A DNA stretch of 22,362 nt, from positions 1 to 22,362 of the IMG/VR virus record IMGVR_UViG_3300040801_006079. The stretch is one strand, 5' to 3'. Position 1 is the first letter of the stretch. Each line of letters starts with the position of its first letter. The DNA is from a virus. Positions 14,339 to 19,924 of the stretch are shown here, piece after piece. A model generated the notes under the pieces. It did not search any database and was not told the DNA's origin. It worked only from the letters and a program-made list of their open reading frames with translations. The position numbers were made by a program, and so were the translations under genes.

Positions 14339-14770
14339 TCAGGATGAAACTTGATTGAGCCCGAACAGGGCCTGGAAGGACTGGAAGTGGCGCGGCCATT
14401 CGGTGCCGGGCTCGCGCCCCTGGCTGCGCCCGCCCGCGCTGTTGACCCAGAAGATGCGGCACCCTGCGAAGGTGCCGGTCTCCAGGCCGCGCAGCGCGAG
14501 GGCAGCGGCGGCGAGGGTGCGGCCCGCCTCGAACGGCGTCTCGCCGAACGCGAAAAGGTCGAAGCGCTGCGTATCGTGCTGCAGCTTGCTCTCGCCGGTG
14601 GTGGAAACCCCGCCTGAAAGCCGCACCAGCAGCGCCTTGCGCGGCATCGGCGCGGCCTCGTCCTCGGGCAGCTCGCCCGCGAACACGCGCGTTTCCACCA
14701 GCGCGGTGACGCTGGCCTGCGCCAGCAGGAAGGCGCGGATGCCCGCTTCCAGATCAGCCGGCTCAGCCAC
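14339..14770 (-). CDS. Tail terminator / tail completion protein (gpU or DUF3168-like, 143 aa)
   Basis: The start is GTG (GTG GCT GAG CCG), overlapping the upstream gene by 8 nt. N-terminal ADLEAGIRAFLLAQASVTAL with VETRVFAGELPEDEAAP, a central strand KALLVRLSGG, the segment DTQRFDLFAFGETPFEAGRT, and a final beta/helix region fit the terminator family that caps the growing tail tube and joins it to the neck. Its place between the gp10-like protein and the major tail protein is the standard one. Twelve nt separate its start-proximal neighbour downstream, the tail tube gene. Confidence 0.78.
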   Translation of the reverse strand: MAEPADLEAGIRAFLLAQASVTALVETRVFAGELPEDEAAPMPRKALLVRLSGGVSTTGESKLQHDTQRFDLFAFGETPFEAGRTLAAAALALRGLETGTFAGCRIFWVNSAGGRSQGREPGTEWPRHFQSFQALFGLNQVSS

Positions 14771-15197
14771 GCTGGCCTGCCTGCCGTTCGAACGCGGCGC
14801 GGATCTTCGCGGGCAGCTGCGGATAGTTGGCGTCGGCGGCCGGGCGAAGGTAGGGGCGCGGCGGGATCGTCACGCTCTTGACCAGGCGCACGCTGCCATC
14901 GGGCTGAGGGATCGCCAGCGCGCGCGCCTTGACCGGCACGATCGTGCCGCCCAGTTCGTGGATCAGGGCGTAGTTGTTTTTCCTGACGCCCCACATTCCC
15001 TCAACCCCGCCCTCGATCGTGCGCGCATATTCGGCGACTTGGATATCGCCTTCCAGAGTGCCGCTCTGGTTCTTCCAGGGATGGTTGTTCTTGGCGTGGA
15101 CGACGCAATCGGCCATCACTTCGTCCACGCCTTCGATGCAGGCCCGCCGCATCTTGGCCGTCAGCGCATCGCCGTTCCATTTGAGCGATTGCGACAT
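14763..15197 (-). CDS. HK97 gp10-like neck / tail-completion protein (144 aa)
   Basis: I chose the ATG at 15197 (MSQSLKWNGDALTAKMRRA), which overlaps the upstream stop; the open frame extends upstream to 15428 but that part is a shadow of the head-closure gene. Features typical of the HK97 gp10 family are the N-terminal helix, HPWKNQSGTLEGDIQV, YALIHELGGTIVPVKARAL, and PPRPYLRPAADANYPQLPAK near the end. These proteins sit at the head-tail joint or help complete the tail top. The stop lies inside the next gene (8-nt overlap). Confidence 0.8.
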   Translation of the reverse strand: MSQSLKWNGDALTAKMRRACIEGVDEVMADCVVHAKNNHPWKNQSGTLEGDIQVAEYARTIEGGVEGMWGVRKNNYALIHELGGTIVPVKARALAIPQPDGSVRLVKSVTIPPRPYLRPAADANYPQLPAKIRAAFERQAGQRG

Positions 15198-15544
15198 CAC
15201 CCGATCCTCTGCAAGGCCAGCTCGCGGTGCAAGTGCTTGAACTGGACAGGGCCTTCCACCTTCAGCCGCCCGGCGATGATCACCGTGCCGCTGCGGTCGC
15301 GCACTTGCGCGATCTCGTCGCCTTCGCGGATATCGGCCGACAGCGAGACCATCGCGCGCAGGTCCTCGATCATCGCGGTCTTCTGGCCGTCCGCCAGCTC
15401 GCGGCTGCTGTTCGAATAGACAAAGCACGGGAGCGCAGCGTGCAGCTGCTGGAAATCGGGCAGCGCCGGGCCGCCATGCGGGTTGGTCCCGGTGGCGACG
15501 TTGCGCTCCACAAGGGCGCGCATGGTGAGCCGCGCCGCGATCAT
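15197..15544 (-). CDS. Head closure / head-tail joining protein (115 aa)
   Basis: The chosen start is the ATG at 15544 (MIAARLTMRALVERN), which overlaps the upstream stop as ATGA. Landmarks are a Pro/Gly-rich segment (GTNPHGGPALPDFQ), then IEDLRAMVSLSADIREGDEI, followed by beta strands with DRSGTVIIAGRLKVEGP and the final QFKHLHRELALQRIG. This layout resembles the small beta-rich head-closure proteins that seal the connector and present the docking surface for the tail. Gene order (connector, closure, gp10-like neck protein, tail terminator) supports the call. The stop overlaps the next start (TGATG). Confidence 0.65.
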   Translation of the reverse strand: MIAARLTMRALVERNVATGTNPHGGPALPDFQQLHAALPCFVYSNSSRELADGQKTAMIEDLRAMVSLSADIREGDEIAQVRDRSGTVIIAGRLKVEGPVQFKHLHRELALQRIG

Positions 15545-15732
15545 TTGTGCCCCCGCTCGGCGAGGCCGAAGATCCAGCCGACGAACGCGAAGGCGACCAT
15601 GAACGGCCACGCGAACGCGAAAAGGAAGACCAGCACCCCCCGTTCGACCAGCGTGTCCATCCGGTATCGGATGAAGACCGTTACGCCGATCGCGATCGAG
15701 AGCGCGATGTAGATGGCCTCGCCCAAGTTCAC
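15541..15732 (-). CDS. Small two-helix membrane protein B (63 aa), probable paralogue of protein A
   Basis: The frame opens at 15846. I chose the GTG at 15732 because it overlaps the upstream stop (GTGA) and the upstream translation is not protein-like. Hydrophobic segments lie at about 5-22 (EAIYIALSIAIGVTVF) and 33-58 (VLVFLFAFAWPFMVAFAFVG). Without gaps, IALS falls at residues 9-12 and WP at 42-43 in both this protein and the preceding one, and both open with GTG-AAC, which suggests tandem duplication. The C-terminus is charged (ERGHK). The stop overlaps the next start as ATGA. Holin-like, antiholin-like or assembly roles are all possible. Confidence 0.75.
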   Translation of the reverse strand: MNLGEAIYIALSIAIGVTVFIRYRMDTLVERGVLVFLFAFAWPFMVAFAFVGWIFGLAERGHK

Positions 15733-15926
15733 GATCGCCGCCTCCAGTCCTTGAAGGCCTCGATCACGATCACCGCCAGCAGCACCAGTGCCAGCAGCGG
15801 CCAGACCAGGGCGATGAAAACCGCCATGCCAAGGCGGACCAGCCACTCCTCGCCATTGTCGCTCGCCACCATCGCCAGGAAGACGATGGCCGAAAGCGCG
15901 ATGTGGTAGATCAGCACCGCGTTCAC
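15729..15926 (-). CDS. Small two-helix membrane protein A (65 aa)
   Basis: Two hydrophobic segments are clear, residues 3-21 (AVLIYHIALSAIVFLAMVA) and about 29-57 (MAVFIALVWPLLALVLLAVI core), joined by the acidic loop SDNGEE. The C-terminus is basic (KDWRRRS), which should remain cytoplasmic. The start is GTG, chosen because it overlaps the connector stop as GTGA; its own stop overlaps the next gene the same way. Size and topology would fit a holin, antiholin or superinfection-exclusion protein, but its place inside the connector cluster is unusual for lysis genes. It resembles the next gene. Function not assigned. Confidence 0.75.
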   Translation of the reverse strand: MNAVLIYHIALSAIVFLAMVASDNGEEWLVRLGMAVFIALVWPLLALVLLAVIVIEAFKDWRRRS

Positions 15927-16489
15927 GCCATCACCATCCCGCGCCGGTCGCCCAGCGTCTTCAGGATCGCCTCGCGATCGGCGGCCATGTCGCCCGAAAG
16001 CGTGAAGGAATAATCGCCCGCGCGCTCGCTCTTCAGCCCGCCCCGGTAGGTCAGGTCCAGCTGCACCAGCTTGATCACCGCCTCGTCGCGCGCGGCCTGG
16101 TTGCCCTGCGGCGTGTAGGTCACCTCCACGATCGGCGCCCAGAACTCGCGGCTGTTGGTGCCGCCCAGAAGCCGCTGGAGCGTGCGCCCGCCGTGCAGGA
16201 TGCGGAAATCGTCCGCCTCCAGCTCGGTCTCGTCGGATTGCAACCCGCTGTTGCCGGGGAACCGCTCGGTGATCGAGATCGGCTCGGCAGTGTCGGCGGG
16301 CAGCACCAGCCGCAAGGACCGCATGAAGCGCGAGCTGGGGCTGTCCAGATCGCCGATCGTCACCGTGGTTTCCGCGATCGACCCGAACCGCGCCTCGATC
16401 TCCTCGGTCGCGGCAGCGATCATCGCGGTGATCTCCGAGTAGGAAAGATCGGTGCCCGTGCGCTCCATGATGCGGTCGACCAGCGACAT
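15923..16489 (-). CDS. Head-tail connector (gp6-like adaptor) protein
   Basis: A 188-aa protein placed where HK97 gp6-like adaptors lie, after the capsid cluster and before head closure. These form the ring under the portal that begins the head-tail joint. The N-terminal helical half (VDRIMERTGTDLSYSEITAM, then IAAATEEIEARFGS) and the C-terminal VIKLVQLDLTYRGGLKSERA plus GDYSFTLSG and REAILKTLGDRRG fit this class. The RSERxGDYS-type motif near the end is typical of these connectors. The middle contains an extra beta segment. The stop overlaps the next start (GTGA). Family assignment is by motif and position only. Confidence 0.7.
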   Translation of the reverse strand: MSLVDRIMERTGTDLSYSEITAMIAAATEEIEARFGSIAETTVTIGDLDSPSSRFMRSLRLVLPADTAEPISITERFPGNSGLQSDETELEADDFRILHGGRTLQRLLGGTNSREFWAPIVEVTYTPQGNQAARDEAVIKLVQLDLTYRGGLKSERAGDYSFTLSGDMAADREAILKTLGDRRGMVMA

Positions 16490-16490
16490 C

Positions 16491-16733
16491 TCAGGCCGCC
16501 TCCCCGCGCATCAGTTCCGCCGCCGCCACCAGCTCGATCGCGTCGGCCGGGATATCCTCGCGGATCAGCACGTCGCGCCCGCTCCAGACCGAGAACTCGA
16601 TCGACGAATGCGGCGGCACGCTGCCGATCGCCTCGTAGCTTTCACCCTCGACCGACTCGCCCCGCTCATCGAGCGGAAAGGCGAACACAGAGGCTGAGCA
16701 ATCGTGCGTGGTGACGGTGACGGTGGTGGTCAT
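16491..16733 (-). CDS. Small hypothetical head-region protein (80 aa)
   Basis: It opens with a Thr/Val beta-rich stretch (MTTTVTVTTHDCSASVFAFP), then an acidic middle (GESVEGESYEAIG), and closes with a helix (ADAIELVAAAELMRGEAA). The start shares one base with the upstream stop (TGATG), and the stop lies 1 nt before the connector start, so it is translationally coupled on both sides. I do not recognise the family. Position suggests a virion or assembly role between capsid and connector. Confidence 0.7.
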   Translation of the reverse strand: MTTTVTVTTHDCSASVFAFPLDERGESVEGESYEAIGSVPPHSSIEFSVWSGRDVLIREDIPADAIELVAAAELMRGEAA

Positions 16734-17047
16734 CAGGCGGCGTCCCCGGTCTTGGCTTCACCCTCGGGCTCGCCTTCCGACTTGTCGTCGGCAGCCGCGC
16801 CACCCTTGTTCTCGGGCGTGACCTGCTCCTTGTTCTCGGGCGTCTGCTTCGACTTGGCAGCGGGCTTCTTCGCCTTCTTCACCGGCAGCTTGCCGTCGAC
16901 CAGGCCGAACTCCTCGGCCGCGCTGGCCGGGATTTCATCGCCCGGCGTGGCGTAAAGCGTGGCGGCACGCGCGTCGCCATCGCCCACCAGCGCGGATTTG
17001 TCGGCGGTGAGATAGAGGCGCTGTGCGCAGATCATGTTCTGGGACAT
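16733..17047 (-). CDS. Hypothetical protein with Lys/Ala/Glu-rich tail (104 aa)
   Basis: The chosen start is the ATG at 17047 (MSQNMICAQRLYLTADKS), which has AAGGAG 9 nt upstream; the frame opens 30 nt earlier. Residues about 8-55 resemble a small family of phage proteins carrying a pattern like YLTAD...VGDGDARAATLYATPGDE...AAEEFGLVDG, found between capsid and connector genes in siphophages. The rest is low-complexity and highly charged (KKAKKPAAKSKQ, then TPENKEQV/TPENKGGA). The two TPENK units are encoded by a perfect 16-nt direct repeat (16804-16819 and 16828-16843, 24-nt period). The tail is probably disordered. The stop overlaps the next start as TGATG. Role unknown. Confidence 0.75.
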   Translation of the reverse strand: MSQNMICAQRLYLTADKSALVGDGDARAATLYATPGDEIPASAAEEFGLVDGKLPVKKAKKPAAKSKQTPENKEQVTPENKGGAAADDKSEGEPEGEAKTGDAA

Positions 17048-17090
17048 TGCAGGGTTCTCCTTCTTGAAACGGATCACGTCTTGATGCCGG

Positions 17091-17348
17091 CTACTGGGCC
17101 TTCGCCCAGGTGATGATCAGCCAGCTGCCGGCAGTGTTGGCGGTGGCGATCTCGACGGTTTCGGACGTGCCGGCCGGGATCGACGCATTGGCGAAGCGAT
17201 CGGTGCGGGCGAGCGCGGCGGTGACCGAGACGACGCTCAGCAGCGTGTCGCCCGCGCGGATACCCGGAACGGCGAAGTTGCCGGGCGCGCCGCCGGGCAC
17301 GACAGCGGTCCCGACGGTGCGCGGGAAACCTGACTGGGTGTTGGACAT
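17091..17348 (-). CDS. Small hypothetical protein after the capsid (85 aa)
   Basis: The frame opens at 17363, but that ATG lies inside the purine-rich ribosome-binding sequence CAGGAGAG. I therefore take the ATG at 17348 (MSNTQSGFPRTVGT), with AGGAG about 6 nt upstream. The protein is Ala/Gly/Thr/Val-rich and looks all-beta, with TVGTAVVPGGAPGNFAVPG followed by IPAGTSETVEIATANTAG and a short tail. Its size and place right after the major capsid gene are where capsid decoration or head-stabilising proteins often lie, but I see no specific signature. Treat it as a hypothetical virion protein. Confidence 0.75.
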   Translation of the reverse strand: MSNTQSGFPRTVGTAVVPGGAPGNFAVPGIRAGDTLLSVVSVTAALARTDRFANASIPAGTSETVEIATANTAGSWLIITWAKAQ

Positions 17349-17479
17349 GATACTCTCCTGCAAGGGGCTTGCCGGGCGGCTCGGGTCAGGAGCCGCCGGG
17401 GAAGCCGGGGCCGGTCAACAGGGAAACCGGCCCCGACAGGGTCAGCGACCGGGCGGGACCGGCCCGGTCGCGAGACAGA
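17349..17479 (-). terminator. Three consecutive GC-rich hairpins downstream of the capsid gene
   Basis: In transcript order there are three perfect stems. The first pairs 17446-17454 with 17462-17470 (9 bp, 7-nt loop). The second pairs 17406-17415 with 17426-17435 (10 bp, 10-nt loop). The third pairs 17375-17381 with 17391-17397 (7 bp, 9-nt loop). None is followed by a U-tract, so a classic intrinsic terminator is not supported. Rho-related slowing, partial termination or protection of the capsid mRNA 3' end would all fit, leaving more capsid message than downstream message. The structures are seen; the role is inferred. Confidence 0.4.
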
Positions 17480-18799
17480 TCAGATGCCGGTGACGGTGCA
17501 GAAGGCCGCCGGACGGAACACCACCAGCGCGGCCCGCATGTCGGCGCGCACGGTCCGCTTACCCTCGACGAACTGGGTGCCGGTATATCCGATCTGGATG
17601 TCCACACCCCGGCGCTCGAACAGGCTGATCCAGCTCGGCTCGAAGCTGCCGACAAGCGCGGTGTTCTCGGTCAGGGACTCGTTCTGCACCACCGGCAGGC
17701 CCCACAGCCGCTCGATCCCCGTATCGGTCGGGTTACCGAGGATGTAGAGGCCGTCCGTCGTCCGGGTCAGGCGGATTGTCTGCCAGCCGTTCGGGTGTAT
17801 CAGGTGGTGGGTCGGCATCGCGCGGCCCGTCACGCGGATCTTGGTCATTGCGCGAAGGAAGGCATCCATCACAGGGTCGGCGCCCTTGGCTTCGGTCTGG
17901 ATGCCTACGGTGTTGAGGATCCCGCGCATATTGGGCGCGGTGCCGTTGCCGGCCATCGCCTGCCCGTCGAGCCGCTGGCGCACACCAAAGCCCAGACGGC
18001 CATTGATGTAGCTTTCGACCAGCGCCACGTCCTCAAGCTGCTCGTCGGTCACCGGCAGGCTGTCGGTGATCTTGACCACTCCAACCGACTTTTCGGTGAA
18101 CTCGAAGGTGCTCTCGGCGAAGGCGGCACCCTCGGCCCGCTCGGCCGCGGCGTGCGTGCGGGTGGTTTCCTCCATGTAGGGAACCGCCGCCTGACCGGTG
18201 CGCCCCATCGGCAGGATGTCGAGCAGCTGGATCGGACGGGTAACCGCTTCGACGAAGCCGGGCAGGCGGATGCTTTCCGGGGCGAAGCCCGCGGCGGTGG
18301 TCATCAGCGCCTTGTTGCCGATCGTCTCGAAGCGGGCGGCCTTGGCGAGGAACTCGGAAGGCAGCAGATCGTCGAACTGCAGGGTGACCCCGCCAGCAGC
18401 ACCCGCGCCGTGCCAGGACTTGAATTCCTTGGCCTCGAGCACACGCTCGCCCAGCGACTTGAACTGCGCCTGGTTGGCGGGCTGGCCACCATTGCCCTGG
18501 CCGGGATGGATGAAGCCGCGCACACCCTTTTCGCGCGCTTCGTAATCGCCCGCGGCCTTCTCGCCCGCGCGCAGCGTGTCGATGTGCTGACCCAGCTCGT
18601 TGGCCTCGGCGTTCAGCTGGGCGAACTTCTCGGCCACCGCGACCGATCCCTTCACCCCACCGCCGAACGCGGTCACCTTGTTGAAGTCGAGCTCGCCGTC
18701 GCTCTGCTTGGCCTGCGTCATCACCTCGCCCATCTTTTCCTGGACAGTGGCGAGCTTTTCCTCGGCCTGGGGCCGGGTCAGTTGCTTGATATCGGACAT
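17480..18799 (-). CDS. Major capsid protein, HK97 fold
   Basis: A 439-aa protein that forms the icosahedral shell. Residues 1 to about 100 are a charged, helical N-terminal region typical of the scaffolding delta domain that the prohead protease removes. The body carries family landmarks: RPIQLLDILPMG, VPYMEETTRTHAAAERAEGA, FEFTEKSVGVVKITDSLPVT, LVESYINGRLGFGVRQRLDG, PTHHLIHPNGWQTIRLTR, and the C-terminal WISLFERRGVDIQ. The frame is open upstream to 18982. I chose the ATG at 18799 (MSDIKQLTRP) because GGAG lies 9 nt before it and the extension has no protein-like character. The gene is isolated by a 354-bp gap upstream and a hairpin-rich gap downstream, which fits separate, high expression. 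Confidence 0.95.
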   Translation of the reverse strand: MSDIKQLTRPQAEEKLATVQEKMGEVMTQAKQSDGELDFNKVTAFGGGVKGSVAVAEKFAQLNAEANELGQHIDTLRAGEKAAGDYEAREKGVRGFIHPGQGNGGQPANQAQFKSLGERVLEAKEFKSWHGAGAAGGVTLQFDDLLPSEFLAKAARFETIGNKALMTTAAGFAPESIRLPGFVEAVTRPIQLLDILPMGRTGQAAVPYMEETTRTHAAAERAEGAAFAESTFEFTEKSVGVVKITDSLPVTDEQLEDVALVESYINGRLGFGVRQRLDGQAMAGNGTAPNMRGILNTVGIQTEAKGADPVMDAFLRAMTKIRVTGRAMPTHHLIHPNGWQTIRLTRTTDGLYILGNPTDTGIERLWGLPVVQNESLTENTALVGSFEPSWISLFERRGVDIQIGYTGTQFVEGKRTVRADMRAALVVFRPAAFCTVTGI

Positions 18800-19153
18800 T
18801 GTGTTGGTCTCCGTTTGAACTCGAAGACCGTCATGGCGATGCCGCCGATATGGAGGGACCCGGAACGCGTTCCTGCTGTGCGCAAATGATCGCTGGCCGA
18901 ACAACATCCGAAGTAGAGCGATTGTCTTGATCTGGCAAACACGAACCGGCATCGAACGCGTCATGCCGCCAGCATTCGCCACCGGCGCGCTTGCCTACCC
19001 CTGCACCGGCAAGGTGCATATCGGGCGCAAGGCGCACCCAAAGGCGCGTCTCAAAAGCCCTCTAGGGCCGATTTAAGAGGGTTTAAGAGGCCCCTCGCCG
19101 AAAATTTGGCTGGCGAGGGGCCTGAAAACGATCCTGAGGCTTTCTGGGGCGTT
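18800..19153 (-). other. Gene-free gap between protease and capsid, with inverted repeats and possible leader
   Basis: This 354-bp stretch is the longest non-coding interval in a region where most genes overlap. I see no convincing gene. The frame open through 18831-19037 has no family signature and no clear ribosome site. It holds a perfect 12-bp inverted repeat (19088-19123), an imperfect tandem TTTAAGAGGG/TTTAAGAGGC (about 19072-19090), and a small 6-bp palindrome, TGCACC-5nt-GGTGCA (19002-19018). Only weak promoter-like hexamers appear on the minus strand. A plausible role is termination or RNA processing downstream of the protease, with a separate leader or promoter for the abundantly needed capsid gene. 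This is inferred from position only. Confidence 0.5.
19088..19123 (-). terminator. Perfect 12-bp stem with 12-nt loop after the protease gene
   Basis: Arms AGGCCCCTCGCC (19088-19099) and GGCGAGGGGCCT (19112-19123) pair perfectly around a 12-nt A/T-rich loop. The stem starts about 30 bp downstream of the protease stop. On the minus strand it is followed by CTCTTAAACCCTCTTAAAT rather than a clean U-tract. It could therefore be a weak intrinsic terminator, an mRNA-stabilising end, or a protein-binding site. The structure is certain. The terminator role is not. Confidence 0.45.
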
Positions 19154-19912
19154 CTAGGCGAGGTGCCGCTGAGCCGCCCGGATCGCGTCTCCGGCGATCA
19201 TGCTGGCGTAGATCCGCTCGATCTCTTCCATCGCCTTGGCCTCGGCCTCAAGCAGCGCAGCGTTAGGCCCAGCAGAATGCTCTGGATCGGCCTTCGCCTG
19301 CATCAGCACAGCGCCCAGATTGGCGTGGATTTCGTCGAGCTGCTTCAGGCCGGTGGCGCTCAGCTTGCCCGGATCGGCGGCCAGCACATCGGCCATCGTC
19401 CCCAGCTGCTCGGTGATCGCCTTGAACTCGCCATCCTTCAGCGCCGCCTTGAGGCCTTTGATGTCGACCGTGCGCGTGCCGCGCCCCGCACCGCGAATGA
19501 CGGTGGAGACTTCGTGCACATCGACCTGCTTCAGCACCCGGCCCTCGGAAGCACCGCGAAACACCTTCTGGAAATCCATCGCCTGGTAGCCATAGCTCCA
19601 CTCCTGAACCGGCTCGCCCTTCGCCAGGTCGAACTTCAGCGCCGAATGCCAGTCGCGCCCGGCCTGCGTGTCGAGGTTCATGTGAAGCTCGGCGAAGGCC
19701 TTGTCACCTTCCTCGTAGACCCGCGCCTTGCCGAACGGCATCACGCGGCGATCATGCGCGCTGATCAGCGGGCTCCACTGCTCGCCCTTCCAGCTGAAGG
19801 CGCCCGGTTCGTAGCTGTCGCCATCGCTGTCCACTGCGGTGAGGTCGGCGAGCAGCGCCAGCCCCTTGCCGCTTTCGGCCATCTCGGTGACGGTGAGGTT
19901 CTTGGTCTGCAT
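19154..19912 (-). CDS. HK97-family prohead maturation protease
   Basis: A 252-aa protein that should act inside the prohead, removing the capsid delta domain and the protease itself before DNA packaging. Family landmarks are visible. LTAVDSDGDSYEPGAF (residues 24-39) is the typical opening. SAHDRRVMPFGKA carries the likely catalytic His53. EWSYGYQA carries the likely nucleophile Ser106. VDVHEVSTVIRGAG with Glu134 is the usual third conserved segment. The C-terminal 80 residues are helical and charged and may be a scaffold-like tail. The ATG has AAGGA about 9 nt upstream and starts 12 nt after the portal stop. It lies between portal and capsid, the standard order. Unlike most neighbours it is followed by a 354-bp gene-free gap. 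Confidence 0.92.
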   Translation of the reverse strand: MQTKNLTVTEMAESGKGLALLADLTAVDSDGDSYEPGAFSWKGEQWSPLISAHDRRVMPFGKARVYEEGDKAFAELHMNLDTQAGRDWHSALKFDLAKGEPVQEWSYGYQAMDFQKVFRGASEGRVLKQVDVHEVSTVIRGAGRGTRTVDIKGLKAALKDGEFKAITEQLGTMADVLAADPGKLSATGLKQLDEIHANLGAVLMQAKADPEHSAGPNAALLEAEAKAMEEIERIYASMIAGDAIRAAQRHLA

Positions 19913-19924
19913 GGTCGAATTTCC

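Noticed and set aside
17369-18889. Plus-strand open frame (506 codons) opposite the capsid gene
   Set aside because: Shadow of the strongly codon-biased capsid gene, with no ribosome site or recognisable domain.
18800-18982. N-terminal extension of the capsid gene by 61 codons
   Set aside because: The extension is rich in Arg/Pro/His and Cys with no delta-domain character. A GGAG site sits correctly before the ATG at 18799.
18831-19037. 68-codon minus-strand frame in the gap
   Set aside because: No ribosome site, family motif or hydrophobic segment, and it overlaps the capsid leader. Left as non-coding.
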